Source: Holothuria scabra (taxonomy: Eukaryota; Echinodermata; Holothuroidea; Aspidochirotida; Holothuriidae). From it: DNA of 64,000 nt. Positions 1 through 12,643 of this stretch are shown one piece after another. The translations under genes were made by a program, and so were the position numbers. Within the stretch, counting starts at the first letter, position 1, and the number at the start of each line of letters is the position of its first letter. Where the stretch lies: assembly GCA_037179385.1 (NCBI GenBank), contig CM074193.1:2811547-2875546 (forward strand), given 5' to 3'. The notes below the pieces were generated by a model. The model saw nothing but the letters and a program-made list of their open reading frames with translations. It ran no database searches and was not told the DNA's origin.

Positions 1-2007
1 CCTATAGTTTGGATGTTCTGTTTCCCTGCGATTTTACCTCAATATTTATGTACCCTGTCAGAAATGTACCTTTTGATAGAGTTATGACAGATATAGTTAT
101 ATATGCAGGCCTTAATATGCTCTGAATCAATAAACTAGAATTGTTTTATTGAGTTTTAGACAGCTGTGGTACTTTGACTGTAAAATACACCTAGTTTGGG
201 AGAATTAGAATGGTCTGGGGTGATGAATAATTAAGAGAACTTTATAAATTAATTGGAATTTTAGGAAAGGGTGATTAATATTTATACATGTAAAAACATT
301 CAAAACAAGATAGTGTGGGGAAAGAATTCTAGTGCAAGCAGTGCCCCAGGAAAAGGAAGAAATACATTTTGGGAAGGAAAAAGACAGCTTTCAAGATGAA
401 ACATTATGTTAAAAGAGTGCATGTATAGTCCTTGATGATGCACAGAATATTAAAGTTCATGGGGTTAACAAAATTGTGACAAAAGGTGCATCCTGTAATT
501 TCCCTGAATTTGAGAGCACATCCTGAAAAACACAGTGTTAACTTGTGGTTTTGCCTTATCATAAACACAGCTGGGTTAAACTAAAGTTGCAGTGTACGTG
601 CGACCTAGTCTTCAGGGTTGATTATGTATTGAAGTTAGATAGCTTTTAAGCACTATGCTAAAGTATAATTCTGCCTTTAAGTCAGGCCCCTAGCCAGAGT
701 AATTTATGTTGGAGCATGTCAATATAGGAAATTCACCATTCTGGGGCCAAAGGGGAGGGTGTGAGCTGCTCCCCCTTTGAAAGTGTTTTAATACAATTTT
801 CAAGTAGCCAAGGTGAAAAATGGTGCTACTGTAGATATCCTTTTATTGACAGAATGAGTTTTGAAAGTTTGTGGCAGTTGTTTGGACAAATTAGCTTATT
901 GTTCATTGCAAGACCCAATCAGGATATGGTGTGTACGTCCTACTCCCCAATGAACACTGTGACTTTCTCAAGGATCAAAGAAAAGTAAATCAATTAAGTC
1001 AAAAAACAAGAAAGTAATTTATACAACATTTTCATCATATGATAACATGTTGGATAAAGTACAAAGTGAATGTGATCCAGTGGAAAGTACTTCTGACTTA
1101 CCTTTAATGAGCAATGTTTGACTTTGAAATTTACCATGAGAAGCAGATAAAGAGACTCAAGAAAATATGTCCATTGTTCAAAATAACAATAGGAAGAATG
1201 TTTCTTGTTTCTTAGATACATTTGAGGCAAATAAAACAATTAAATGAGAAGACACAAGTTTAATTGCAACTGACATAAATTTTTAAAGTGCCAAAGAGTC
1301 ATATTGAAATGCAGTAACTGATAACCCATCTTTCATATTTATAAATAAGTGGGAGGCAGCTATCATGAAAATGTATGTATAGTATTTTCCATACATGCCT
1401 TCAATATTAGTGAAAAGACATGTAGGGTGTCTTTCTCCACATGTAAAAACTTGGAACTACATGATGTAATGTGCAGTCGAAGTTCCTGCTATAGAGACAA
1501 GCATAGATTTACAGGGTTGTAACAATGTACCTGTGTCGGTACATAGAAACACTCTGGTTATGATCCAACTGCAGTTACCCAGATTATGGAGTTTCTACCT
1601 CTTCTTCCTCTATAATAAAGTTTTTTGTGTTTATGAAAGTCCTTATTTCATTGCAGCCAGTTAAAAGTGATCAGGCGTGAAATTGTAAGTCATAGGTCAT
1701 TAGATCTCTCTGCATGAACAACCTCTACAATTGGCATGAAACAAAGCCGCTATTCAGCTTTGATGGTCTTGTAATATCATTTCTTCTAGTTACCTTGAAC
1801 TGAATGAAAAGAACAGACTGGATGTTGCTGGGTATTTGTAACAGAGGGCAGTATACAAGAATGGTTGATTGCCTCTTCATGGAGGAAGGCAAAAAGGGAA
1901 ACCATTTCATGATACTAGAAACCTTATAGCCATCTCCAGTTGGTCATTCTTCATTCAGAATCTATCAGAGAAGTTAGTGTTCAGGTATCTTGAAATGAAT
2001 GAATTAC
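1..2007. other. AT-rich non-coding stretch
   Basis: I see no recognisable gene, RNA or repeat family here. Open frames are short, mostly start at GTG or TTG, and have no domain signature or paired splice sites. Confidence 0.5.
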
Positions 2008-2031
2008 TTAAAGGGGTTTGAACCCCTTTAA
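2008..2031. repeat. 24-bp perfect palindrome with TTAA ends
   Basis: Two 11-bp arms (TTAAAGGGGTT and AACCCCTTTAA) are separated by only TG. The arms match the outer ends of the TTAA-ended MITE family A seen elsewhere in the window. This could be a collapsed element that kept only its termini. Confidence 0.55.
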
Positions 2032-3296
2032 AAACTGTTTGCTAAATAGAGCAAGCTTGGTTAAAAGGAGATTAACTGTTGCAATTATATAGATAAGCTT
2101 CACCCAAGAAAAGACCTTTTTCTCTTGTAGTTCTGGCTGAAATGTCCTATTCAATTTTAACAGCATGTAGTTGATATTTAGTGTTTCCAAGCTTTCTAAT
2201 CATGATTTGGATGACAAATATTCTGCAGTCAACTCACCTTCAGTAAACAAATATCTCAACATAGTTTAATGAACCGATTTTACAGTTTTAACACTGGGAT
2301 TGCTAAAATAAATCCTGCTAACTAATTAGAATTAAAACAAAATTTGCAGCTAAAAAATTGATTATGAATTGATGACATTATGGATGCAATTTACATGAAA
2401 AATGCCACTCAGCAATGGGCAGTCACAAAGCAAACAAGTGCGAGCTTACAAGTCCTTTGGTACCTGCTGTCATAGGGACATCAAAGAGACTCCCAGTCTT
2501 CATGTCTAAGTGTCAGGTTTTCATGGCAAGCGATTTTCTTATTCCTTTTAAAAAGCTATTGATGCAGTGTGTGACCCACACTCTGATCTTCATAGCTATA
2601 TACAAACCTGTTTATCATTCTCATGTATACCCCCCCCCTCCACCCACCCACCCATCTTAAAAGAAGGGTTTATGGTCATATCAAGTGTTGATATGTTAGA
2701 GGGGTACTTATTCTAAGCATTTTGGTGAAATTTGCATCGAAATCCAATTTGTGGTTCTCAAGATACAAGCAAGTTATGTTGTCACATTTTCAACAAACAG
2801 TGAACTTAAAGCAAGCACATTTGACATCATATCCCCACATTAATTGACAGTCTTTTGTTTTCCTTTAAATTTGAAATCCCCATGGGGAGGTCCTATTTCT
2901 ATTAACTTCAAGGTCAACACAACAGTCTAAAAAACAAAGGAAAAGAAAGCATTTCTTGTCAATGTGAGGAAGTGATAAAATCTTTGGTGCCTGCAATATC
3001 ACTTTGGAACACAAATCAGGTAACTTCATTTACTGATATCTTGAGAAATATTTTTCCAATTTGAATGGACATTTTTTTAATTTCATGTTAGTGATGCCAT
3101 TTGCTCCTAGTGCCATTATGAGATACAGCTTAACCAAAAGGACAGAAACTGAGCTGGAAAACCTCATCTAACTAACAGATGTAAGACTGGAAAAGCAATA
3201 CTTTATTCTAATGACAGGGACTCTGCCAGAAGCACAAAATGGGAAGGGATTTATTTATACTGCTAAATCCCAAGTCCAAATTGCTGCTGTCCAGGC
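2032..3296. other. Non-coding stretch with a C-rich tract
   Basis: No gene is recognisable. The only clear feature is a C-rich low-complexity run around 2628-2655 (poly-C followed by ACCC repeats). Confidence 0.4.
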
Positions 3297-3550
3297 TTAA
3301 AAAGGGCAAGAACAGTCATTCCAAACTGAATTAGTGCAGTAGACTGTCCAGTTTCATGATTGACTAGCCATGTGACAACATTTTTTTCCATTCAAATGTG
3401 AAATTTACAAGATATAACTGTTTAGTTTACCTTGCATATGCAAAAGTTAAACCACACAATATAATGAAAGATACTTTCAAGAGAAATCAGACAAAAATTG
3501 TGCTATTTAGCTTTTCTTCAAGATAAGTTTTGGGGGACTGCTCTTTGGTT
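3297..3550. mobile_element. MITE family A, copy 1
   Basis: About 254 bp with degenerate terminal inverted repeats. The left end reads AAGGGCAAGAACAGTCATTCC and the right end GGGGGACTGCTCTT. The interior matches the copies at 6346, 40418, 58670 and 60382: 'cagtttcatgattg', 'catgtgac', and 'tttgaagagaaat'-like blocks. No coding capacity is seen. The TTAA-like ends would fit a TTAA-targeting DNA transposon, but that class is inferred. Confidence 0.6.
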
Positions 3551-3601
3551 GCAATTGGGTTCAGGGAGACAAAAGCTTGCTTCAAAGCCCATGTAAGATA
3601 A

Positions 3602-3940
3602 AGATTAGATAAGATCAACTTTATTAAACCCCACAAGGGTAACTGAATGCTCGCATAAAACAGAAAAAATAATAAAAGAGGATTACAAAAATATATACAC
3701 ACAAACAACACTTAAACAATAAAAGAGAAGAACTAAGAGAAAGCATAAGACGTAAAATATGAGAAGTAAAAGTATAAGACAATAGGAACCAAGAAGGCAA
3801 GAATTAGCGTTTGAAATTAAGATTATGGAAGTTGATGCATTGTGGTATAAAAGAGGAGGGGTGTCGATTAGTAATGGAGTAGGGTAATCTCATTCTGCCA
3901 CTTCTAGGAATAACCGCATTATGTAGGGTGTAACTCCAAG
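3602..3940 (-). mobile_element. Truncated LINE 3' end
   Basis: On the minus strand, a short reading frame (about 3935 down to a stop at 3804) gives the tail of a LINE reverse-transcriptase polyprotein. Its pattern LHNAVIPRSGRMRLPYS is followed by a SFIP block and HN. An A-rich 3' UTR follows, ending in AATAAAGTTGATCTTATCT, a 3' terminus typical of CR1/L2-group LINEs of marine invertebrates. Only the last few hundred bases remain, as expected from 5' truncation during target-primed reverse transcription. The exact clade cannot be fixed from so short a piece. Confidence 0.6.
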
Positions 3941-4239
3941 GGTTCTAAAGGTCATTTATCTATGTGAATTCAAACATTGCTGCAAAAGTGTTTTTGTGGA
4001 AATGGTCTTACCCACCTTCTGCTGGAAAGGGGGACATATCACCTTTCCCTCTCCGAATGATTTCAGCTTTATATTAGGAAGGAAAGAAGGATCCATAAAT
4101 TGTAACCTCACTGGCCTATGTTGTAATATTTTTGGACCCTACCAGAGACCAACGATAGACTCCTAGATCCCCACCCTTTAAAGGATGTGTCCCACAATTT
4201 AGAAAGTCTAGCTACCAACACTGTTAGACACATACCTTC

Positions 4240-4388
4240 TGTTCATATGGCAACTGTGTGTGATGCTCTGCATAAGAAACAGAGTAGGGAAAACAAGCCA
4301 GTGAGCCACAACTGGACAATGCTGTGGCTCGCTCAACTTAAACCAAAAGGTTGGAACTGGGCACTTAAACTCCATCTAACTAACTAAC
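4240..4388 (+). repeat. Family C dispersed repeat, copy 1
   Basis: Shares the block GCATAAGNAANNGAGTAGGG, then AAACAAGCCAGTGAGCCACA, then a TGG-AACTGGGC block and a (TAAC)n tail with copies at 21080(-), 22384(-), 24836(+) and 50140(+). The short tandem tail resembles those of SINEs or LINE 3' ends, but I see no convincing Pol III promoter in it. Short open frames here belong to the repeat and are not genes. Confidence 0.6.
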
Positions 4389-6233
4389 GATATGACAACT
4401 GTTTGTCAGCATTTTCCTATGGATCCCAAAATTATCTTTGTATGGGGAAAGGAAACAGACAGAACAATATATTTCTATGATCCAGCTAGAAATATTTTAT
4501 AACTTATCTTTTGCATTCAGATTAAACCGATAGCTGTACAACCAGCTCGGCTGCCGTTTATTACTGCACCTGTATTGGCTGCACTTGGATGTACATACAA
4601 GTACATATTCAACACCTGCTGTGGAGATAAATTATTGTATTACATCATACAGACTTTTAAACATGTAAACTGGCACTAGGTTGTGGCTCGGGACTGTACT
4701 TTTTTCCAGTGACAACATGAAACATTGCACTATAAAATGTTAAACCGCTCTTTAAGAGCCCTCCTTATAATGTCCTTTGGAATGAAAATGAAAAGGAAGG
4801 AATTACTTATAATTGCAATTTTGCATTAAATTTTGTTAAGTCTTTGAATGTGACCATTTGTAACCATGCGTGCACTACTTCTGGTTGAGTTAATTTAGGA
4901 AGGCCATAGAAATGTCAAGTGGTAAGGGCACAGAAAACAGATGTGTTGAAAGCTATGAATATTTAATGAAAATATTTCACAAGGAAATGAAGTCTGTACT
5001 TTTGTACTTTTAAAGGTATACCTAAACACCAAAGTGATGGGGATTTATTTGTTTAAAAACTAAGGTGAAATTAAAGGTACTGGACAAAGATTTCACAACC
5101 ATGTTATTACTGTACATGATTTGTGTACAGAATAATTTTGGAAATAAGGAGAGGAAATCTCAGGGGGTGGGGGTTAAGGGAAGTTTCCAAGGGGATGAGT
5201 TTCCTGTAACAGCCCTATCAGACTCAAATATACTTTTCTACTCTTGCATTCTCAGGTTGAGGCTTCTGTGTGGCAATTGAAAGCTAGACCTCATTAATGG
5301 AGAATGTGTGTCCACTCTCCCAGCACCTTTATGACTACTTCTTGTTTTCTTTTAGTGTTTCTAAGCAAAAAACACAGATGCCAATCAAAATTAAGACAGG
5401 CTTATAGAATTTGAGCAGTTGTTTTGAAATGTTTTTCCTTGAAAAATTAAGGTTTCTTCTTGAGAGAAACTTTAGGGATGCAAATTTTTCAAATGAAAAA
5501 GACAAAAACATTTTCATTTTATAACACAAAAATATTATCCTTGCAAGCCTTGATGTTTAGATCATCTAGGTTTGCTACAAGTCATATTACCAAGGTAGTT
5601 GTAAGGATATGGTAGGTGTTGCTGTTTCATTAAGCTTTTACAGATTAATATGAGGTCAGTCATATCCTTAGTCTACTGTAAATATGTAAAAATCATACTC
5701 CTCACAGTGATTTGAGGTGAGTGATGGTAGGTAATCGCACTCACACACCTCACAACTCAAGGTCTGTCATTGTTTTATTTCTGTACTAAAAATGAATTGG
5801 GGAATCAATTCTTCTTACTGAAAGGACACTTGTTTGTGTAGCTGTCCTTGAACAATTCATTGGAAACAAACGCTCATTTCTAGTGACTCATTTGGTAATG
5901 GAATTGAGTTCATTCAGTGCTCAAGGATGTAATCACACTCCCTGAAATCCTCCAAGGTTGAAAGAAGTCAATTCTGATTTGAAGTAGCCTTCAAAAGTAC
6001 CAGCTAGGGTCAGTTTTATTGAGATACATTCAAAGAAGACAATATCTTCAGAGTCCAACCAATTGGTTCATGGACTTGGCGATGGGTCAGGTTTCAGTTA
6101 TCTGAAGGTGAAAGGGTAATCATAAAACATCAGTTATTAAAGGGATCTCAATTTTAGAAATGTTATCTGGGAGCTACATTGTTGAAATATCACACTTTAT
6201 TTTGTAACTATGTGGCTAATTAAACAAGTATAT
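4389..6233. other. Non-coding stretch
   Basis: No gene family is recognisable. A loose inverted repeat at about 5711-5757 (TGAGGTGAGTG against CACTCAC and ACCTCAC) is the only local structure noticed. Confidence 0.4.
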
Positions 6234-6235
6234 TA

Positions 6236-6276
6236 TGTGTGTGTGTGTGTGTGTCTGTGTGTGTGGGGGGGGGGGG
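6236..6276. repeat. (GT)n microsatellite with G tract
   Basis: About 28 bp of GT dinucleotides, once interrupted by CT, run straight into a 12-base G run. Open frames through it (VCVCVC on one strand, THTHTH on the other) are artefacts of the repeat. Confidence 0.9.
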
Positions 6277-6345
6277 TCACGTATTGAAAGTGCATACATA
6301 TTAAACATGCTAACTGATAACCAGCACAGTTTCATGATAGACACT

Positions 6346-6560
6346 TTGAAGGTCAAGAGCAGTCCCCCCAAACTTACTGTGAAGAAAAAGCTAAATATCA
6401 CAATTTTTGCCTTATTTTCCTTCTAAGTTACTTTCCTTACATTTTATAACTTCACTTTGGAATACTGAAGGTAAATCAAGCAGTTACTCTAAGTAAATTT
6501 CACATTTGAAGAGAAAAAATGTTGTCACATGACTCTCAACAACCAATCATGAAACAGTAT
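6346..6560 (-). mobile_element. MITE family A, partial copy 2
   Basis: Reverse orientation. It begins at TTGAAGGTCAAGAGCAGTCC, carries the same AGCTAAATNTCACAATTTT and CACATTTGAAGAGAAAAAAT blocks as other family A copies, and ends at the CAATCATGAAACAGT block. The far terminal repeat is missing or diverged. Confidence 0.55.
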
Positions 6561-6892
6561 ACAAATAATGAATGTTTATGAGTGCGATAGCGGTGAATTA
6601 CTTCTTGGGTTGAAAGATTGCCACATTCTATTCAACGAGGTGAAGTGGAGTTGAATATAGGTGGCCATCTTTCAACGAAAGAAATAATTCAACGTTATTG
6701 CACGAATTAAAACATTCATTATTTGTTTTATATAACACCTAATTTTCTAAATATTCCTTGGCTAGAATTTGATTTTGCCTAACGTTAGCCTACCCCAGTC
6801 TGAGTTTTGTCCTGTCGAAAGAACGCTAGTACTTGCGTGTATGTATTACTCGTACGATATAAAGCTGCAGTGAACTTGCGTACATCGTACTG

Positions 6893-6916
6893 TTTTTTTT
6901 TTTTTTTTTTTTTTTT
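6893..6916. repeat. Poly-T tract
   Basis: A run of 24 T is followed by TAGCCTAGCCTAGGCCTAGG, a partly palindromic CCTAGG-rich stretch. It may be the A-tail of a minus-strand retroposon, but no body is recognisable. Confidence 0.8.
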
Positions 6917-7311
6917 GGCTTAGCCTAGCCTAGGCCTAGGCCATGGTCTGTACTACTGTACGTAACTCTCAATCAATGTAAGCGCGCCCGCCTACTCGCG
7001 ACTTAGCCTACGTTCCGATAAAGTAGTAACTTAGTAGCCTAGGCCTGGCCTATATTTCATTTTCTTTTAGGCCTAGGCTAAACACCTAACGTCCGAAATA
7101 GATTTTGGCCAAAATTTGATAAGAGGGCTACTTACTCGTACATTCAAGCATTCGCTGTCATAACCAGTTGTAATCCAAAGTGAAACCTTTTGGCGCGGTA
7201 GGCCTAGGCCTAATTGGATTTGTTTACGTTTCGTACGTGTGCCATCGCGTCTGCAACGTACTTGTATGTAAAGCATATGCAATACAACCGGTTCACAACG
7301 TGAATTATCAG

Positions 7312-7440
7312 TTCGCAGCGACGTAGTTCAATGTGAACCTACCATAGAGTAGGATAATAGGAACTAGAGGGCGGACTCCCCAAAACAGCTGTGATCGTAT
7401 GGACACTCTAAACCCATATTCTATCTGGGCAACAGACCGA
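7312..7440 (-). repeat. Left arm of a distant inverted repeat
   Basis: Its reverse complement matches 10745-10870. Shared blocks include TGCCCAGA, ATCACAG, GGGAGTCCG, CTCTAGTTCCTAT and CTCTATGG. The pair lies 3.3 kb apart in opposite orientation. It may be two copies of one dispersed repeat or the diverged inverted ends of a larger element. Confidence 0.5.
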
Positions 7441-8539
7441 TCGCTTACATAGAGATTCATACAAATCACATGCACATGAACGTCCAAAAATTTGATTTCT
7501 GATATCATCTACTTCTATCAGAAAAAGAGGAGGATGTAGTATTTCTCATAAATTGTAAGTTTCTTTTGATGGTTTCGTATTTTATTCTTGTTTAAGTTGA
7601 AAAAGACGCATTTTTCTTCACCTAGTGCGAACACGTTCCTGTACGTAACACAGTTAGTATACAATAGGCCTATGTACGTAGTATACAGTATATTACGCCT
7701 AACGTTACTGGATAGTTTCTGAATCTAAATACTCCACTTTCCTTCTGTAAACTTTGTGCATGGAGCCTTTTCACGATGCAATGAGATGTTATATAAACAA
7801 GAGGTCTTTTTACACTGGTGGGGCTAGGAATTTAGGTCAGATGGGGCAAAAATGGCCTACAGGGCGTGTAATTATTTAGCAGCAGGCTGTAAAACAGTAG
7901 GGCCTTAGTTAGAAAGAGCTGGCATGCAATTTTGGTCTACTAGGGTGAGGGTTGCAGTAATTTTAACCATTCTTTGCCACTTTCTTTAAAACTGTTAACA
8001 GGGGGTAGGGTGTCTAGAGTCCCCAAGTATATGTTTGAGACAAATTTTTGGAGTCAAATTTGTAACTGACTAAGGTCCAATGCCTCAAATTCATGTACAT
8101 TTGTAGGCTACAGTATATATCTACTGGGGGCTAATCAAGCATGATTCTGTTGCACTGGAAATAAGGTACATTATTTGGGGAAATGGTGAAATATGTTAGT
8201 GCTTAATTCCATGATGCAGTTTAACTTACTTTACCAACACTTAAAAGAAGAAAAAAAAACATTGAATACCTGATGCCAGTCTTGCAGTTGTAGGCTACTA
8301 TATGTACTATGCTACGAGTTGCATTTGGTTTTAATACATCATGGTAAATGATAACAATCTTCACCCCAAACTACAGAAACTGATGGTTTCATTTTTTTCT
8401 TGCACTTGCAGGGAGAGACCCAAGGGATGTCAGATTCATAGTGCTGCTGGCCATGAACTGTTTCCTGTACTTTACGCTGGATGTGGTCATTTCTGAAGGC
8501 ATCTGCCACACAAGCAGATAATGAAGTGAACAAAGACAT
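7441..8539. other. Non-coding stretch with one weak exon-like block
   Basis: No recognisable gene. At 8411-8516 a pyrimidine-rich acceptor-like sequence precedes a short open frame on the plus strand, but the minus strand is equally open and the block ends at a stop beside a MITE. I do not call it an exon. Confidence 0.35.
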
Positions 8540-8835
8540 TTAAAGCTTGATTCTCTCACCCCAAACTATAAATTTTGTAGTTAGTCCACATCCACAGAAA
8601 TTGCCAATTGGCTCTACTCTTTGACTGAAAGCAAGTTCAAAAAGTGCAGAGTACAGAACTCATACACACTGTACTGATGAGAATGTTTGATTACACACTG
8701 GGATCAAGTATGATCACCCTTAAGTAACAGACTGAGATTGTGTCTGGATGAGGATGAATTTCAGACAGAGGAGGGATCAAGGGGCTTAATGAAGAAGGTT
8801 AAGAGAATTGGAACTGCTTGGGTGTCATCTTTTAA
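8540..8835. mobile_element. MITE family B, copy 1
   Basis: About 296 bp with TTAAAG-type ends and subterminal CTCTCACCCCAAACTA. Internal blocks shared with copies at 15059 and 59689 include CAATTGGCTC, CTTTGACTGA, GAGATTGT and CTGGATGA(A/G)GATGAATTT. Non-coding. Confidence 0.65.
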
Positions 8836-9284
8836 GTCCAGGTTCATTTAACCTACAAAGTGTCAACTGACTTTTAATTATCATCATGTACTCCTTGAAT
8901 ATTTTGAAAGAAAATGTTAATTCTGGATCACCATACCTTGCAATTACTGGAGTTTAGACAGTTGAGGGAGACATTCAACCAGCCAAAGCAAAATCATGGG
9001 GAGCAATAATGTCAGCTGCTGGTGAAAGACTGCATTCTTTATTATACTTGACAACAGTTTTAAAGACTTCCAAGTGCCCAGAGAAATTAGAGAAGTACTG
9101 TAACATGTGACTGTGATTGGACTATTTGGTTGGTAGAACAGAACCTATTTAACATTGTTTGAAGAAGAAGTAGATCAGACAAATGTATACATGTAGGCCT
9201 ATTCAGGTTTTGCTTTTAATTCTTCATGCATGCCAGTAAACTAGTGCTTCTAGTTTCTGCCGGTGATGTAACAAATCACGACTC

Positions 9285-9440
9285 ATGTCACTTCCTCTCA
9301 AAATGATAGTGACTCGATAGAATTCAGGAGTTATTTCCACATTGGAATAGTACAGTGACTTGAGTCAATGACTCGAGTAGAGCCACTTAAAAATTTCAAA
9401 ACTGGTGACTTGGGTCACTAGATTTAGTGACTCGATTACA
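9285..9440. repeat. Cluster of TGACTCG/CTTGAGTCA motifs
   Basis: GTGACTCGA or a close variant occurs at least four times in about 130 bp. A near-palindrome at 9357-9379 combines GACTTGAGTCA and TGACTCGAGT. The cores are one base from the AP-1 site TGA(C/G)TCA. Whether this is a degenerate tandem repeat or a regulatory cluster cannot be told from sequence alone. Confidence 0.4.
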
Positions 9441-10298
9441 ACACTGGTTTCTGCTAGCTCACTGTTGCCATTATGACAGGCTGAGAAGTATTTTATACAA
9501 GAGGCACATATAGTAGGCTTTAGTTTGCATATCATGGTACCACTTTGCAGCCTACACCTTGAAATATACATTGGGAAATTGTGGAGTGACATTTCAAAAA
9601 AATTCAAAGGTGCACTGTGGCTATTGCCAATCTTCCCTTTCCCAAATTTTGCACTCCTTTTCAAATGATTAGAAAGAAATTGCACCTGTAGCCCTACTAC
9701 ATCATTATTCCTTATATCTGTAAATTACAGTAAAACATCTGTATGTGAAAAAGGAAGAAAAAGAATACAAAAATAAAATAATGTAGTAAAGATAGAATGT
9801 CTGTTCAAGCCTTCTCATTTCAGTTTGGCATCTATAGTTACAGTATTTTAATTATTAGCTGCCCCTAACTCACAAGGCTGAGTGAGTCACTTTCATGCGA
9901 ACTTTTAGTCACCCGTAGACAGAAGGGAGTAACTTTAAATAACTTTTTCACCCCCGTATATCAAGCTGACTGATTCAATTGGCAAAAATATTCTGGTTCA
10001 TATTTTCAGTCAACCACTTACAACATATGACTAACAGCTGACCAGCTACTAAAATAAAATCAGTTACGTCATGCCACTTGTGCTGCCCAGTCTATACTAC
10101 TTTACTAGGCATAGTTTTTAATTTGTGAATGAAAAAGAGAAAAAAAAATGATAAAAACCCCTCCCCACCCAGTGACCCAGGTATTCAGTTTAGTAGAATG
10201 ATATGCCCTCCATTTTTCAATCTCCACAGGAAATATGTAAAATCAAACATGAGAAAAATGTTGGAATGTTAAGAAAGGCCAAGTTTGCGACTTCATTT

Positions 10299-10490
10299 GG
10301 GGACGAGTTGTCTCCTCTGTTCGGAGTTTCATTAGGTGCCGAGCTGTCTGAGTAGCCAGCTTCATTAAGAGGCCGAATTGTCTGTATAATTATGAAGGGC
10401 TATATGCTTTTAGTAGGTGCCGAGTTGTCCGACTTTACAAAAGCAGTGGGAACTATGAGGCCGTTTTGTCTTACAATGGCGAGTTGTCCT
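10299..10490 (+). repeat. Degenerate tandem repeat of GGTGCCGAGTTGTC
   Basis: Six variants of the 14-mer lie near 10299, 10335, 10370, 10416, 10457 and 10476, mostly 35-46 bp apart. The surrounding spacer (CTTCATTAAGAGG-like) is also partly repeated. Confidence 0.6.
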
Positions 10491-10744
10491 TGCCTGCATG
10501 AGTGCGTTCCTCGAACGTTACTCTTTTCATCACTGAAAAGCAAATTCAGCCCCTCGTTGACCATTTCTGTTGACGTGAAAAGTTAGAAAATATTTCTTTA
10601 CGCGTCAAAACGAACAGCTTATGCCACTTTTTAGGATGAAATACACATTTTACAAGGACAAATAAGTCGCAGGAATTTGCCGAATCGATTTCTCCCATAC
10701 AGTTCGTACACGCATGATGGCTCCACGCGTGAGTTTCGCCCAAG

Positions 10745-10870
10745 TCATGCCCAGAGTGAACAGGGATGCCGTGTCTCCATGCAATCACAGACGATTTACG
10801 TACGCGCCATTGGGAGTCCGTACTCTAGTTCCTATATCCTGCTCTATGGAACCTACGAACTTCATACGTA
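10745..10870 (+). repeat. Right arm of a distant inverted repeat
   Basis: Diverged inverted partner of 7312-7440, sharing GGGAGTCCG, CTCTAGTTCCTATATCCT and CTCTATGG. This area is richer in CpG than its surroundings. Three overlapping open frames run through it, which points to base composition and not to coding. Confidence 0.5.
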
Positions 10871-12643
10871 GGTCTTTGTACCGCATAGCCTACTATCAGC
10901 ACTCTCAGGACTACTGTGCTATTGCACGATGGGATGGGGACTACTATTGCACGATGGAGACTTCTATTGCACTTTGGCTGGATCGAATCGTGCCGATGGT
11001 GGGGAGCCAATGACTGGCATGTGACCATCAATCCTCCAATCAGATGAAGACAAATTAAGAAGGTGTTATGTAATATGGTCTATTACACTCAGTCAAGTTG
11101 GGGTGACTGCTCAGCTTGCTCTTTAGGTTTGTCAGAATGTAGGGATTTTGAAATATAGTGAAGTTGGAAAATAAAGATGTTGGAACATTGTTAGAATATA
11201 TAGGACTATACTCGTATATAGACAGTATAAAGTATTAGCCAGAGATTGATTCAGTTTACAGTAGGCAAGTCACAACCTTCCAACTGTACCTAACCTGAAA
11301 AAATTTAGGGGAGTTTCTTAAGGCCTTATCCTCTCATCCCAAATAGTTCCCATGTACAGCTAGCTGGTCACATACAGTTTCTTGACCTCATTCTTATCCT
11401 TATGAAACTTCATGTTTAATTCTCTAAAGCACTTAATCATTTATTTCCATTCACTTACAGTACTTTCTACTTGTGCTGACAGTTCAGATATTTCCAGTCT
11501 GAAGCTAGCTTCAACTTGAATAAACTTCAATGATAACTTCTTGTATTTTGGGTGACTCAAGTATTCTTTTTATGTTGAGTCTATAAAGGTCTGCCTAGAG
11601 CCCATGTTACACTAATTAAACAATCACCAACATTTAATGTTTTTAAGGATTGATCTGTATTTCCACACAGAGTGTGACTAAAAAAGTCTTTAAATTAGGT
11701 ATTACATGGATCTTGCACCATGAAAATCAGTTCAGATTTAGTGAAGTTATGAAAAAAATTAAAAAAAAAAACACTAGAAATAGATTTAAAAATTTTGAAC
11801 CAAATTAACTGTCAAAATGTTGATATTTGGGACAGAAGACATATCAGATAGGTACTTCATGTTTCAAAATTGTGTTTCTAATTTACAAACAATCATTATT
11901 TCTTCATTTTGGCACCAGTGTGGTACAGTTACCCCCTAGGCTTTATTTGGACAGTGAACATCTGGTAGGAAAAAGGTAAGATTTAATATTTGTCATTTTC
12001 TGTTGTTATAAAAATCAGTCTGATCAAGTCATGACGCTATTGGCAGAGTCATGACAGCCACTCTCAAGGGGTAGAATTTTCTAATGTCTATCCTGAACTA
12101 AAGTATATATTTTCTGCTGCTTGCTTGGGATGATTTTAAAACAAAGGTGGATCCTATAAGAGAGTAAAATGCATCCATTCTTTAGATATGTTTTCCTTAT
12201 GCACCTTTAACGCCCATTTCTGTAGTCTGGAATCACAGCTGTCTGTGTTGACTTGAGACTCGTTAGGCCTTGCAAGAGATGACTTGTTACTGACATATAC
12301 ATCAGAATTATGGTACAAAAATGCCTTAAAAACTAAAACCATGGAAAAATGATAAACTCGACTGCAGAATCGACACAGAAATTTTCTTTTGTAGAGTGCT
12401 GCACTTAATATGATTGAATACCGTAGTTTTTAGCAACAGACAACATTATTGAATGGTTTAGTTATATTCAGTGTATTTTGTTTATAAACACATTTACAAA
12501 GATGCATATAAAAATCAGAATGCAAAAATGCATTGAGGTTCCGATGATACATAAATGTATATTTCAAATTTGCCATCATGCACCATTATCTTCTCACTCA
12601 AATGTTATACTAGCATGTTCAATAGATAGTTTTGTGATTATAA
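10871..12643. other. Non-coding stretch
   Basis: No gene is recognisable. A 57-nt block at 11919-11975 has an acceptor-like CAG before it and GTAAGA after it, and is open in one frame, but is too short to name. Confidence 0.35.

Noticed and set aside
8411..8516. Exon-like block after a pyrimidine tract and CAG, reading like a membrane segment
   Set aside because: Both strands are open here, there is no donor, and it ends beside a MITE. Too weak to call.
11919..11975. 57-nt symmetric exon candidate with good acceptor and donor
   Set aside because: Nineteen codons with no recognisable family. Such blocks arise by chance in AT-rich DNA.
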